This document shows positions 9,612 to 19,420 of a DNA stretch of 64,000 bases, piece after piece (the first letter of the stretch is position 1; the number at the start of each line of letters is the position of its first letter). Origin of the DNA: Streptomyces sp. NBC_01707 (GTDB lineage: Bacteria; Actinomycetota; Actinomycetes; Streptomycetales; Streptomycetaceae); contig NZ_CP109190.1 in the NCBI RefSeq assembly GCF_041438805.1, positions 124,001 through 188,000 on the forward strand, given 5' to 3'. The position numbers and the translations under genes were made by a program. The notes below the pieces were generated by a model that was not told where the DNA came from, did not search any database, and saw only the letters and a list, made by a program, of their open reading frames with translations.

Positions 9612-10758
9612 CATTTGAGGACGCCGCACCGTCCGGATCTGCGACCGGCGCATCGAAGGAGGGGCCGGTGGTGGATGCTGTCGACGTAGCCGCGTACACC
9701 GTCCCCACCGATGCGCCGGAGGGTGACGGCACTTTGTCCTGGACCTCCACCACCCTGGTGCTCGTACGGGTTCGTTCCGGCGTGACCACGGGCCTTGGCT
9801 ACACCTACGGTGCGGCTGCCACCACGCAGGTCGTCGGCCAGCTGCTGGCCGACGTGGTCGCCGGTCGGAGCGTGTGGGACGTACCGGCGGCCAACGAGGC
9901 GATGAGCCGAGCGGTTCGCAACGTCGGCCGCCCTGGTCTCGTCGCCGGGGCGATCTCGGCCGTCGACATCGCCCTGTGGGACCTCAAAGCCCGCCTGCTC
10001 GGGCTGCCTCTGGTGCGGTTGCTGGGAGCGAGCCGCAACGAGGTCCCCGTCTACGGCAGCGGTGGTTTCACGCCGTACGACGAAGCCCAGCAAGACCGGC
10101 AGCTGCGCGGCTGGTGGAAGGGCAAGGCATCCCCAGGGTCAAGATCAAGATCGGTGAGTCCTGGGGGCAGGCCGAATACCGCGACCGGGAACGGGTTGAA
10201 CGGGCGCGCCGCAGCATCGGATCACGGACGGAGCTGTACGTCGACGCCAATGGTGGCTACACCCGGAAGCAGGCCGTCCGGGTCGCCCGGTTCCTCACCG
10301 ATCAGGACGTCACCTGGTTCGAGGAGCCCGTCTCCTCCGACGATCTGACGGGACTGGCGCAGGTCCGGGCCGCAGTATCCGCCGACGTAGCGGCCGGCGA
10401 GTACGGTTATTCGCTGCCGTATTTCCGGCATCTGCTCGACGCTAAGGCCGTGGACTGCCCACAGGCTGACGCGACCCGGTGCGGGGGCATCACCGTCTGG
10501 CTGCGTGTCGCAGCCCTCGCCGAAGCGGCGGGGCTGGAAGTCTCGGGCCATTGCGCCCCCCACGTCCACGCACACGTCGCCGCCGCCGTGCCCAACCTCC
10601 GCCACCTGGAGTGGTTCCACGACCACGTGCGCATCGAACAACTCCTGTTCGAGGGCGTACTGGACCCGGCGGGCGGAGCGATCCAACCTGGGGCCTCTGG
10701 CGCGCCGGGCCTGGGCCTCACTTTCCGGACGGAAGCCGCCGAGCGCTACCGCGTTTGA
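9608..10758 (+). pseudogene. mandelate racemase/muconate lactonizing (enolase superfamily) protein, one frameshift
   Basis: Reading from ATG at 9608, the first 170 or so residues give the capping domain and barrel start of an enolase-superfamily enzyme. The frame then breaks near 10113-10116 and continues in the next frame to 10758. The second part holds the superfamily active site: the KxK pair in RVKIKIGES, Asp in YVDANGGY, Glu in WFEEPV, a third ligand in AAGEYGYS and a histidine-rich SGHCAPHVHAH. The break lies where CTGGTGG would read GWVEG if it were CTGGGTGG, so one missing G explains everything. It is therefore either a very young pseudogene or a base-call error. It is coupled to the ThDP enzyme upstream. 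The family abstracts an alpha proton from sugar acids or related carboxylates; the substrate is unknown. Confidence 0.8.
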
Positions 10759-10796
10759 TGCCCTGCAAACCGCCGCCCTACAGGAACGGAAACCCT

Positions 10797-12578
10797 GTGA
10801 CCTCGCCGCACTCGTCGCAGCACGAGGCGCCCTCTCCGCAGGTCCTGCGAGAGTATGCACTGATCGCCGACGGGGAGCGTGGCGCCCTCGTGGGCCCGCG
10901 CGGAGACATCGTCTGGCTGTGTGCCCCTCGCTGGCACTCCGGTGCTGTCTTCTCCTCACTCATCGGCGGCCCGGGCCACTACACGATCAGCCCACGAGGC
11001 CGGTTCGTGTGGGGCGGCTTCTACGAGAACGGCACACTGATCTGGCGCAATCGCTGGATCACCGAGAACGGCATCGTGGAGTGCCGGGAAGCACTGGCCT
11101 TTCCCGGTGACCCGCGCCGGGCCGTGCTACTGCGCCGGATCACCGCCGTCGAAGGCCCCGCCGACCTGAGTGTCCGGCTGGAGCCCTATGCCGACTTCGG
11201 TTCCCACAGCTCCCAAGAATTACGGCGCGACCAGGACGGCACCTGGAACGGGCACGGCGGGGCCCTGCGGTGGCGCTGGAGCGGAGCGGCCACAGCCCGT
11301 CCCTTGAACCACACGCAGCACGCCACCGGCCTGGCCCTGGACCTGCACCTGAATCCCGGTGACTGCCACGATCTAGTCCTCGAACTGAGTGACGAACCGC
11401 TGCGTGAGAAACCGGACGCCCCACGCACGTGGAGTGCCACCAAGGCTGCCTGGCACGACGAGACCCCCGCTCTGGGTGACAATCTCGCACCAGGAGACAC
11501 CCGCCACTCCTACATCGTGCTGCGAGGACTGACCAGCTCAACCGGCGGCATGGTCGGTGCGGTTACCACGAGCTTGCCCGAACGCGCCGAGGCGGGCCGC
11601 AACTACGACTACCGGTACGTGTGGATTCGTGACCAGTGCTACGCCGGTCAGGCTGTGGCCGCCGCCGGCCCCCACCCCCTGCTGGACGACGCAGTGCAGT
11701 TCGTCGCGGCGCGCCTGCATGAGGACGGTCCGCACACGGCACCCGCGTACACCGTCACCGGTGGCCTGGTCCCCGACCAGCGCACCCTCGGGCTGAGCGG
11801 CTACCCAGGCGGCTACGACCGGGTCGGCAACTGGGTCAACCAACAGTTCCAGCTGGACGTCTTCGGCGAGGCACTGCTCCTGTTCGCCGCCGCCCACCGG
11901 CACGACCGCCTGGACGCAGACGGCTGGCGGGCCGCTGAGATCGCGGCCGATGCCATCGCCCTGCGGCGGCACGAACCCGACGCGGGAATCTGGGAACTCG
12001 ACAACCGGGCCTGGACCCACAGCCGCCTCAGTTGCGCGGCCGGGCTACGCTCGCTTGCCACAGCCGCCCCAGCCGGGCGCGCCCGGACATGGACCGAACT
12101 TGCCGACTCCCTCGTCGCCGAAACAGCGGCAACGAGTATCCACCCCAGCGGTCGGTGGCAGCGCTCTCCGGCGGACCCCGGCCTAGACGCCGCCCTGCTC
12201 CTGCCCCCCTTGCGCGGAGCCCTGCCGGCAAAGGATCCGAGAACGGTGCGGACCCTGCGCGCGTACGCCCAGGAACTGACCGACGACCACTATGCCTATC
12301 GCTTCCGCCACGACGCACGGCCCCTCGAAGAGGCCGAGGGCGCCTTCCTGCTGTGCGGATACCTGATGGCCCTGGCGGAGCACCAGCAAGGCAACCAGGA
12401 AGAAGCACTGCGCTGGTTCGAACGCAACCGGGCCGCATGCGGCCCACCGGGCCTCTACACCGAGGAATACGACGTCGCCCAACGGCAGTTGCGCGGCAAC
12501 GTCCCCCAGGCATTCGTTCACGCCCTGATGCTGGAGACCTCCACCAGGCTCGCAACCGCCCCCGAAACCGGAAGGTGA
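10797..12578 (+). CDS. glycoside hydrolase family 15 protein (glucoamylase/trehalase type)
   Basis: A 593-residue cytosolic protein with the GH15 plan. The N-terminal beta-sandwich starts LREYALIADGERGALVGPRG. The (alpha/alpha)6 barrel carries RNYDYRYVWIRDQCY, then GIWELDNRAWTHSRL with the likely acid Glu. The C-terminal part has EEAEGAFLLCGYLMAL and TEEYDVAQRQLRGNVPQAF. Such proteins hydrolyse terminal alpha-glucosidic bonds in maltodextrins or trehalose; which one cannot be told. An in-frame ATG at 10758 overlaps the enolase stop. The GTG at 10797 is preferred because AGGAACGG precedes it. It lies in the same run as the ThDP and SDR genes, so it is probably co-transcribed. Confidence 0.85.
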   Translation: MTSPHSSQHEAPSPQVLREYALIADGERGALVGPRGDIVWLCAPRWHSGAVFSSLIGGPGHYTISPRGRFVWGGFYENGTLIWRNRWITENGIVECREALAFPGDPRRAVLLRRITAVEGPADLSVRLEPYADFGSHSSQELRRDQDGTWNGHGGALRWRWSGAATARPLNHTQHATGLALDLHLNPGDCHDLVLELSDEPLREKPDAPRTWSATKAAWHDETPALGDNLAPGDTRHSYIVLRGLTSSTGGMVGAVTTSLPERAEAGRNYDYRYVWIRDQCYAGQAVAAAGPHPLLDDAVQFVAARLHEDGPHTAPAYTVTGGLVPDQRTLGLSGYPGGYDRVGNWVNQQFQLDVFGEALLLFAAAHRHDRLDADGWRAAEIAADAIALRRHEPDAGIWELDNRAWTHSRLSCAAGLRSLATAAPAGRARTWTELADSLVAETAATSIHPSGRWQRSPADPGLDAALLLPPLRGALPAKDPRTVRTLRAYAQELTDDHYAYRFRHDARPLEEAEGAFLLCGYLMALAEHQQGNQEEALRWFERNRAACGPPGLYTEEYDVAQRQLRGNVPQAFVHALMLETSTRLATAPETGR

Positions 12579-12582
12579 TCCC

Positions 12583-13593
12583 ATGCCCAAAACCGTCGTC
12601 ATCACCGGCGCCAGCGCGGGAATCGGCCGTGCCACCGCACGTGCCTACGCCGCTCGTGGAGCCAACGTCATCCTCCTTGCCCGTGGCCGGGCCGGACTGG
12701 CCACCGCCGCCGACGACGTTGAAAGGGCCGGCGGCCACGCCCTGGCCCTGCCCACCGACATGGCCGACCACCAGGAGGTCGAAGCCGCGGCTGACGCCGC
12801 AGTGCAGACGTTCGGCGGCATCGACGTATGGATCAACTCCGCCTTCACCTCGGTCTTCGCGCCTTTCACCGAGATCACGGCCGAGGAATACGCGCGCGTC
12901 ACCGAAGTCACCTACCTGGGCTTCGTCAACGGGACACGAGCCGCGCTCGCCCGCATGCTGCCGCACAACCGCGGCACGATCGTGCAGATCGGCTCCGCTC
13001 TCGGTTCACGCTCCGTGCCGCTGCAGTCCGCCTACTGCGGGGCGAAGCACGGCATCAACGGCTTCACCTCCACGGTGCGCACCGAACTCATGCACAGCGG
13101 CAGCAACGTACGCATCACCATCGCCCAGATGCCGGCCGTGAACACCCCGCAGTTCTCCTGGGTCCTCTCCCGACTGCCCGGAAGCCCCCGCCCAGTGGCA
13201 CCGATCTACCAGCCTGAAGTAGCGGCGCAAGCCGTCCTATACGCAGCCGACCACCCCGGGCGCAAGCAGTTCTACGTCGGCGCCAGCACCGCCGCCACCA
13301 TCCTGGCCAACAAGATCGCCCCGGGCCTTCTCGACCGCTATCTCGCACGCACCGGCTACGACTCTCAGCAGACCGACCAGCCCGACAACCCGCAACGCCG
13401 CCACAACCTCTGGGCGCCAGCAGACGACGAAGAAGACTACGGTGCCCACGGAGACTTTGACGACCAGTCCAGCGCCCGCGCCCCCCAACTGTGGTTGTCC
13501 CACCACCCGGCCCTCGCAGCGGCTCTCCTCGCAAGCGCCGCGCTGGGAAGCACATGGGCGGCCTCGCGATTGGCCGGTCAACGAACCCGCTGA
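12583..13593 (+). CDS. SDR family oxidoreductase with C-terminal membrane helix
   Basis: A 336-residue classical short-chain dehydrogenase. The cofactor motif TGASAGIG is at residues 8-15, catalytic Ser138, Tyr151 and Lys155 (YCGAK). The structural NNAG motif is altered to NSAF (85-88). After the Rossmann domain (to about 245) it has an acidic linker and a final hydrophobic segment (about 312-328) followed by arginines, which could anchor it to the membrane. It begins four bases after the GH15 stop, so it is the last gene of that run. It probably uses NADP or NAD to oxidise or reduce a hydroxyl or keto group; the substrate is unknown. Confidence 0.82.
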   Translation: MPKTVVITGASAGIGRATARAYAARGANVILLARGRAGLATAADDVERAGGHALALPTDMADHQEVEAAADAAVQTFGGIDVWINSAFTSVFAPFTEITAEEYARVTEVTYLGFVNGTRAALARMLPHNRGTIVQIGSALGSRSVPLQSAYCGAKHGINGFTSTVRTELMHSGSNVRITIAQMPAVNTPQFSWVLSRLPGSPRPVAPIYQPEVAAQAVLYAADHPGRKQFYVGASTAATILANKIAPGLLDRYLARTGYDSQQTDQPDNPQRRHNLWAPADDEEDYGAHGDFDDQSSARAPQLWLSHHPALAAALLASAALGSTWAASRLAGQRTR

Positions 13594-13622
13594 CCAGGCA
13601 AGTCCTCGCAGCCCAGCTTGAG

Positions 13623-13648
13623 TCCGCCCCCTCCCGAATTGGGGCGGA
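13623..13648. terminator. GC-rich hairpin after the SDR gene
   Basis: Arms TCCGCCCC and GGGGCGGA enclose a 10-base loop, about 30 bases after the SDR stop. There is no U-tract. It lies between convergent genes (SDR and the minus-strand SDR remnant), where a bidirectional terminator would be expected. Confidence 0.5.
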
Positions 13649-13730
13649 GTCGCCATCCGGCCGGCGTGAGGTTCGGTTCCCTGGGCCGGACGGCACATCC
13701 ACTCAACCAGCACATGCACATTCCCCTGAC

Positions 13731-14443
13731 TCAAACCCCATATAGGCCACCGGCGGTACACGGTACGGCCAGGTCCATGATCCCGTCGGTGGCGGTCCAG
13801 GCCGCCGCGCACTGGAGGGCTCCTGCGTCCGGCGCCTGCCCGCAACGACGCAAAGCGACGAAAGTGTCGCCCGCCCGGATCATCTCCGTGTGCGTCCAGC
13901 TCAGGTCGGCCACTCCCACGCCCACACCCCGGTGCGCCACTTCGGCCCGCAGGATCTGCGCGAACGACAGAGCCCCCGATTTCGAGGCGCAGTAAGCGCT
14001 CATGAGCGGTGCCGGCGCGAGCGCCGCGAGGGAGCACACCTGGACTTTTCCCTGGGTGCGGCAGGAAAGCGCGTGCCGTCGCCGCGCTCCCCACCACGTT
14101 GATCTCGACGACTCGCCGCCACAGGAGCGGATCGGAGTCCACGAACGGGTCGGCCGCAACGATGCCCGCATTACCGATCACCACCGAGAGAAAGCCGAAC
14201 CGGGAACCATACATGCGCGCCCGTCTCTTCCATCGCGTGGCGTCGCACGTCGACGGCCCATCAGCGGGCACTCACTTCGAGCAGCGCACCCGCCGTCCAC
14301 GCCAACACTCCCCTTCCTCCAGCCCCAGCAGCGCCACCCAGGCGCCGCGCCGCACCAGTGTCCGGGCCATTTCGGCCTCGAAACCCGGGCGGCGGTCCGG
14401 TCACGACCGTCGTACGGTCGGCCAAGGGACTCGCAACGGGCAT
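13731..14443 (-). pseudogene. decayed SDR oxidoreductase
   Basis: Pieces of a second short-chain dehydrogenase can be read on the minus strand in changing frames. ADRTTVVTG and FEAEMARTLVRRGAWVALLG come near 14340-14440 (the Rossmann start). Next are VVIGNAGIVAADPFVDSDP and INVVGSAATARAFLPH, then LAPAPLMSAYCASKSGALSF, which includes the YxxxK active site. Part of the domain between the first and second pieces is missing, and an internal stop is present. Unlike the single-base breaks elsewhere in the window, this one needs several changes of different kinds, so it is a true remnant. Confidence 0.7.
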
Positions 14444-14576
14444 GGCATCTCCACACAGCGGATCAGGCCGGTGCCCGTACCCGGGATGCCCCGGGCACGG
14501 CGGGCGGCGCTCCGGCAGCCAACCGCGCCGGGATGACCACCGCGCGGGAGTGTGTACCGGGGCCCCAGCAAGTCCG

Positions 14577-15716
14577 TTACGCGGAGTACGGGTTGACGAT
14601 GGTGTGGTGCCGCTGGGCGATGGCCACTACGTTCCGCGGGAATCGGGGTCCGGCGACGTAGTGGCGGCCCTTGGTCTGCCCGACCGCGGTCAGCAGCTCG
14701 GCCTTCGTCAGAGCCTGCAGGTCCCGGGTTGCCTGCTGGGTGTTGAGTGCTTCGGCCTTCTCGTAGCGCGAGCGTCGCACCCGCCCCACCATTGCCACCT
14801 CATGCAGAGCAGTCAGCTGCCGCTCGGTGAGGCCATAGGCGGGGGCAGCGTCCATGAGCTGCATCCAGCAGTCGTTGGACCGGTCCACGCGGCGCTGCAC
14901 CCGCTGGGCCTGCTGGTGGTAGGCGAGGAGATTGAACTTGATCCACGCCAGCGTGTCCCGCTCGGGTGAGAAGACCGGGCCGCCGACCTCGCGCAGCACT
15001 TTGTAGTTGTCCCAGGTATTGCCGGGCATGCCCAGCCATTCCTCGATCGAGGAGAACTCGGGGGCCAGGACTCCGCCGCGGGCGATCAGCAGCGTCTGCA
15101 GTGAGCGGGACATCCGGCCGTTGCCGTCCGACCAGGGATGGATCTTCACCAGGTTCAGGTGCGCCATTGCGGCGCGGACAAGGACGTGGCTGTCGAGGTC
15201 GCCCTCGTTGAGCCAGCCGACGAGCTCGCTCATGAGGCCGGGGAGCAGCTCGTGGTCCGGTCCCTCGTAGTCGGTGGCTAGTTCGTCGCCGGGGGCCGTG
15301 ATGCGGATGGATGTCTTGCGCCACTGTCCCGCGGTCCTGATCGGGTGATGGTGGCCCTGGAGCATCCAGTGGAGGCTGTTGAGGAGTTCCTTGCTGTAGC
15401 GGAAGTCGGCGACGTCGTGGAGGGACTGGATGTAGGTCATGGCCTGCTGGTAGGCCAGGGTCTCCGCCTTGTTCTCGTCGCTGGCCTCGACCTCGCGCTC
15501 ACCGTCCATGAGGTCGGCGACGTCCTTGACGTCGACCTGGTAGCCCTCGATCGTGTTCGACGCGGCGATGGCGCTGGCGGTCAGGGCCTTGCGCAGGTCG
15601 AGTGTCCATTTCATGGGAGCCTGCTGCACCGCGTGCCGCAGCTGGTCGCGCATGGCATTGACCTGATCCAGGACCTGAAGGTCGACGGGTTCCAGGCGGG
15701 GCGTCCGATACAACAT
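14577..15716 (-). CDS. Fic family protein (probable AMP-transferase) with built-in inhibitory motif
   Basis: A 379-residue Fic protein. The catalytic loop HPWSDGNGRMSR begins at His193 and matches HxFx(D/E)GNGRxxR apart from Trp for Phe. An N-terminal auto-inhibitory helix carries S53-NTI-E57-G58, the (S/T)xxxE(G/N) motif, which places it in class II, where the same chain holds back ATP binding. The C-terminal third resembles a winged helix (residues about 295-350). Fic proteins usually transfer AMP to hydroxyl groups of target proteins; the target here is unknown. No separate antitoxin gene is next to it. A strong inverted repeat sits directly before the start (15722-15744), so autoregulation is plausible. 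Confidence 0.87.
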   Translation of the reverse strand: MLYRTPRLEPVDLQVLDQVNAMRDQLRHAVQQAPMKWTLDLRKALTASAIAASNTIEGYQVDVKDVADLMDGEREVEASDENKAETLAYQQAMTYIQSLHDVADFRYSKELLNSLHWMLQGHHHPIRTAGQWRKTSIRITAPGDELATDYEGPDHELLPGLMSELVGWLNEGDLDSHVLVRAAMAHLNLVKIHPWSDGNGRMSRSLQTLLIARGGVLAPEFSSIEEWLGMPGNTWDNYKVLREVGGPVFSPERDTLAWIKFNLLAYHQQAQRVQRRVDRSNDCWMQLMDAAPAYGLTERQLTALHEVAMVGRVRRSRYEKAEALNTQQATRDLQALTKAELLTAVGQTKGRHYVAGPRFPRNVVAIAQRHHTIVNPYSA

Positions 15717-15721
15717 GAATC

Positions 15722-15744
15722 AATGATACCCAGTGACTATCATT
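15722..15744. promoter_or_regulatory. probable operator upstream of fic
   Basis: AATGATA and TATCATT form a perfect 7-base inverted repeat with a 9-base spacer, six bases upstream of the Fic start. It is AT-rich against a GC-rich background, which is the usual look of an operator overlapping a promoter. The Fic C-terminal winged-helix-like part could bind it, but that is inference. Confidence 0.5.
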
Positions 15745-15887
15745 CGCTCAATCTGGTGCCATAGGGGTTGAGGTTCGAGTGATCGCCCCGCAGACCGGCT
15801 TCCCGGCCCCGGGCCGGCTGTACCAAGCCCGGTAACCTGCGCAACGACCGCCTACGGGCGGCGCAGGACCCAGGAAAGGCCGGTGTT

Positions 15888-16460
15888 TTGAGTACCATCC
15901 CGCCCGAGGGGCAGCCCCAGGACGTTGTCGTCGAGGTGATAGAACAGGCCGTTAAATCCCAGCACCAGGGCAACCGGTACGTCGACGCCGCCGCGCGTGG
16001 CCCGCTCCATCCCTCACCCACTGCGGGCCAAGGGCGGGGCTGCGCCGCTCGGTGCGACCGCACCCCGCGAAGAGGGACCCTTCGGCATCTACCGAACAAA
16101 GATCACGGTGGACAGGCCCGTGCTGGAGCAGTGGCTACGCAACGCCTCCCCGTGGCACCCGATGCGCGTCTGGCAGGACCATGGGGACGACCCCCACCCC
16201 ACGCCCTGCGGCCCGCCCGCCTTCAGTGGAGCACCACCGCGCCCACCTGGTGGAGATGCTGCGGACGTACGGGCCGGGCAGTAAGCCCGCCTCGCACGGC
16301 CGCTACATGCTGGCCGGCCAGCCCGAGAGCCTGATCGTCTGTGAACAGGATGGAGACCGCGCCGTTCGTCCTGCGCAGCCGGTGGGACGAGGCGCTGGAG
16401 GCCAACTTGCTGGACGACCTCGAGTTCGCCTGGGGACCGCGCATCCGCCTCAGCCAGTGA
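15888..16460 (+). pseudogene. broken hypothetical gene
   Basis: A TTG start behind AGGAAAGG opens MSTIPPEGQPQDVVVEVIEQ. Coding-like segments then follow in changing frames: GPFGIYRTKITVDRPVLEQW, HHRAHLVEMLRTYGPGSK with MLAGQPESL, and finally METAPFVLRSRWDEALEANL to a stop at 16460. I do not recognise the family. The shifts are not all of one kind, so real decay is likelier than one base-call error. Confidence 0.45.
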
Positions 16461-16471
16461 GCAGCCGGGAA

Positions 16472-16516
16472 CGACAGCGGTCCCGGACAGGGTGATCCTG
16501 TCCGGGACCGCTGTCG
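16472..16516. terminator. perfect 20-bp hairpin between convergent units
   Basis: CGACAGCGGTCCCGGACAGG and its exact reverse complement are separated by the loop GTGAT. It lies between the plus-strand remnant ending at 16460 and the minus-strand gene ending at 16527, so it probably stops transcription in both directions. Confidence 0.75.
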
Positions 16517-16526
16517 TCGGATCGGA

Positions 16527-16757
16527 TCAGCCAAAGTCGAGCGGTCGCCTGTGCGAAGTTGGCTGGAGCGGGGCGGGGCGGGGCAGGGGCGGCGGCGTGC
16601 CGTCCTGGCGCGCGTCCTTCCAGCGCTCGCTCAGTTCGTCCTTCCACCCCTTGGGCGGGGGCCACTGGACTCCCCACGCGGCGAGCTGGTCACGCTTCCA
16701 GCCGCCAGCGGGCGTGCGGGCGGCTTCGATTTCTTCAGGCGACGGCAGTTCAGGCAT
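16527..16757 (-). CDS. small hypothetical protein
   Basis: A 76-residue soluble protein. It begins MPELPSPEEIEAARTPAGGW, has a proline-rich middle (WPPPKGWKDELSERWK) and ends in a disordered Pro/Arg tail. Its ATG overlaps the stop of the gene upstream (16750-17541) by eight bases, so both are made from one message. I do not recognise the family. Confidence 0.55.
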   Translation of the reverse strand: MPELPSPEEIEAARTPAGGWKRDQLAAWGVQWPPPKGWKDELSERWKDARQDGTPPPLPRPAPLQPTSHRRPLDFG

Positions 16758-17541
16758 GTGCGGTGAACGAGCGGCACGCAGTAGGTGTCCCCCAAATCCG
16801 GTTCGGAAGCGAGAGGTCGGCTGACTTCCCCAGTCGAGCCCAATCTTTGGGCAGCGAAGTACTCGCATTCGTCGGGGGTTCCGTTCCGACAGGAGCGAAG
16901 AACACCTGGCCACTGTGTTCCCACGTGGTCGACTTCAGTGCCATCCGCTCGTCAAGAACCTCCTGCCGCAGCTGCAGGACCCCGTCTTCGTGCAGGGCGC
17001 GAATGTAGTTCAGGAGCTCGATCGTTCCGACCATGGCCCAAGCGACGAGTGGCACTGCGCCCCGGAACCGCTCGAACAGCCCGAAGGCGTCGCCTTCCTG
17101 CCGTCGTTCCATGTCGTGATGCACCACGTCCCCATAGATCCAGGCCATGGCCAACTTGTGACGATCGAGACCTTGGTCCTCACCGGTGACCGTGTCACTG
17201 ATCAGCACCCAGTACCCAGATTCCTCCGGCGTGGATGGATCCACGCGCAACCGCCACTCGGCACGTGCGGCCTTCACCCACTCCGTATCCAGCGGCAATT
17301 CTCGACAGAAGTAGCCCAACGCTCCCAACGCCTTCTGATAGAAACAGGCGTCACCGTTCAGCAGAATCGGCCTGAGTCGTGCAGCGGCGGACTCAAGTAC
17401 CTCTTCGTCCGGAAATTCCTGTCGGATCCGCGTCTCGCCACTGTCAAGCTGGACAACGCTTATTTGCGTCTGGGTCAGAGCGACAAGCGCATCCCAGTCC
17501 GCCGCGAGGGAGTGCTCTTCCACTCTGCGCGCACGCAGCAC
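16750..17541 (-). CDS. hypothetical protein
   Basis: About 263 residues from a GTG start; a later in-frame GTG at VEEHSL is possible. It is soluble and mixed alpha/beta, with aromatic-rich stretches (ESGYWVLISDTVTGEDQGLD, LAMAWIYGDVVHHDMERR). No catalytic motif is clear. The HHDME segment could bind metal, but nothing supports that beyond composition. It is the first gene of a two-gene unit on the minus strand, ending in the hairpin at 16472-16516. Confidence 0.6.
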   Translation of the reverse strand: MLRARRVEEHSLAADWDALVALTQTQISVVQLDSGETRIRQEFPDEEVLESAAARLRPILLNGDACFYQKALGALGYFCRELPLDTEWVKAARAEWRLRVDPSTPEESGYWVLISDTVTGEDQGLDRHKLAMAWIYGDVVHHDMERRQEGDAFGLFERFRGAVPLVAWAMVGTIELLNYIRALHEDGVLQLRQEVLDERMALKSTTWEHSGQVFFAPVGTEPPTNASTSLPKDWARLGKSADLSLPNRIWGTPTACRSFTAHA

Positions 17542-17867
17542 AAACGCCTCAAGACAACCCTGTGCCTCGCTTCAACCGCCCCCGGCTCGCCACTTCCCAC
17601 CGTTGCTCCCCCACTCGCAACCAGCCGCCAAGTATCGGCCGGGAACAGCATGACTCGGCGCCTTTGAACCATCCACCCGATTGCTCACACGGACTTGCCC
17701 GCTCCACCAATCGTCTGTGAGCGCCTAAGGGCTGTCCCGTAAGCGGTGCACCTTCTGAGCAGCGGCCCGACCTGACCTGACCGAGTGCAGGCTGTTGACC
17801 AGAAAGCGGCGGGAGCTCAGCAGGAAAGCGCTGGCCAAGGAGTCCACGTCCCGTCTAGGTTCGGGCG
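17542..17867. other. intergenic stretch with an IS-type end
   Basis: No gene is seen. It contains GGCTGTCCCGTAA at 17730-17742, one arm of the inverted repeat that encloses the IS remnants to 19433. Confidence 0.4.
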
Positions 17868-18459
17868 ATGGCCGAAGGATCTTCTCTCACTGCTCCGACA
17901 CTCCTGTACATCGTCGGGCCGCCTGCTGTTGGCAAGGCGATCGTCGGTCACGAGATCGCCACGCGCACCGGGCTCCGCCTGTTCCACAACCACATGGCCA
18001 TCGAGCCGGTCCTCCGCTCTTCGACTTCGGCAGCCCTGCGTTCGGGCGCCTCGTCGACGGGTTCCGGCAGAGCTTGATCGAAGAAGTCGCCGCGAGCGAC
18101 CTGCCGGCCTGATCTTCACCTGCGTGTGGGCATTCGACCAGCCAGACGGTCAGCGAGCGTTGGAGCAGTACGCCCTTCCGTTCCGTGAGCGAGGCGGCCG
18201 AGCTCTGTACCTCGAGCTCAAGGCGAGGCAAGAAGCCAGGCTGCAGCGGACCACGGGCGCGTCCCGGCTCGCCGAGAAGCCATCCAAGCGCGACGTCGAT
18301 GCGTCGCGGGGTCGGCTCCTAAAATTGGACGAGAGGCACCGGCTCAACTCCACTACGGAGTTCCAGGACCGCACTGACTACCTGCGGATCGACAACACGC
18401 ACCTCTCGCCAGAAGACGTTGCGAAGCAGGTACTCGAGCAATTCAGTCTCGATGGCTAA
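17868..18459 (+). pseudogene. small P-loop kinase-like NTPase, two single-base frame breaks
   Basis: A shikimate-kinase-like P-loop protein reads through in three frames. LLYIVGPPAVGKAIVGHEIA comes first (Walker A with GKA in place of the usual GKS/T or GKM/T), then FHNHMAIEPVL and LFDFGSPAFGRLVDGF, then GLIFTCVWAFDQPDG, and lastly RLAEKPSKRD with YLRIDNTHLSPEDVA. The breaks near 18012-18015 and 18103-18107 are each repaired by one extra C or G. With both repaired the protein is full length and matches the family pattern from end to end, so recent damage or sequencing error is likelier than old decay. The phosphate acceptor is unknown. Confidence 0.72.
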
Positions 18460-18496
18460 GTGATCACGATGGGCGATGATCACGGCCGTGGCTGGT

Positions 18497-18862
18497 GTGA
18501 TCACGGCATCTGAACCGTCCTGGATAGCCCCGTTCACCGGGCCGAGCCCGCGCTGCTTCGGGAAGTTGGTGACCGCACTGCGATGCGAGGACGCGGACGA
18601 GTCTGGACGGGGCCGGCCGTGGAAACTGTCGCTGGAGGACCGGGTGCTGCTGGTCGTGGCCTACTGGCGCACCAACCTGACAATGCGCCAACTGGCGCCG
18701 TTGTTCGGGGTGTCGAAGTCGGCTGCCGACCGCGTGATCGACCACCTCGGGCCGAAGCTTGCGCTGCAGCCACGGAAACGGTTCGCGAAGGACGCGGTGC
18801 TGATCGTGGACGGCACTCTGGTTCCGACGCGCGACCACAGGGTGGCCGAGCAGTCGAAGACA
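18497..18862 (+). pseudogene. IS5-family transposase, N-terminal fragment
   Basis: The reading from GTG (VITASEPSWIAPFTG...) gives the helix-turn-helix part (LTMRQLAPLFGVSKSAADRV) and the first catalytic Asp region (VLIVDGTLVPTRDH) of a well-known Streptomyces IS5-group transposase. It stops matching after EQSKT, where the YRYSTNHQ block should follow. The rest of the element is gone, cut where the IS110 fragment begins. Confidence 0.8.
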
Positions 18863-18892
18863 TCTCATGTCGCTGGCGGGTCAAGTAGGCGC

Positions 18893-19420
18893 TCAGGCAG
18901 CAAGATCCATGGGTGGTGCGAAGGCCCGGTCGGGGTCGAACAGCGTGCGGTGCTGTAGGCAGTGGAAGAGGCAGCCGAGCAGCTTGTTGAACAGGTTCCT
19001 GAGAGCTGCGGTATGCCGTTCTCCACCAGCACGCCGTCGGTCATAGTGGACGCGTGGAGCCTGCGTGCGCAGGGCTGCGAAGGCCCACATGTGCCCGGCT
19101 GATGCCAGTCGCTGGTTCTTGACGGTCCGGGCCACAACCACGTGGCTGCGGCCGGAGGCCCGTGTGACAGGAGCCGCGCCGGCGTATGCCTTCATGGCTC
19201 TGGCGTCCGCGAAGCGTTCGCGGTCGTCTCCGATCTCGGCGAGAGCGCGTGCTCCAGAGAGCACGGAGAGCCCTGGGAAACTGGTGATGATCTCGGCATC
19301 CGGGTGCGCGAGGAATGCCTCTTCCGTCGCCACCGCCAACTGGGCCACGCTGACGCAAGCGGCGTCGACCTGCCGGATGAGTGCCACTGCCTGCTGTCCC
19401 AGAGCCTGCACGAAGATCAT
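18893..19420 (-). pseudogene. IS110-family transposase, C-terminal fragment
   Basis: This is the C-terminal transposase_20 half of an IS110 protein: ITSFPGLSVLSGARALAEIG, YAGAAPVTRASGRS and VKNQRLASAGHMWAFAAL. The N-terminal DEDD catalytic domain is missing; the frame runs out at the inverted-repeat arm near 19421. It is non-functional on its own. Confidence 0.82.

Noticed and set aside
14577-15744. Fic/antitoxin two-gene module
   Set aside because: The inhibitory motif is inside the Fic protein itself and no small antitoxin gene lies directly beside it.
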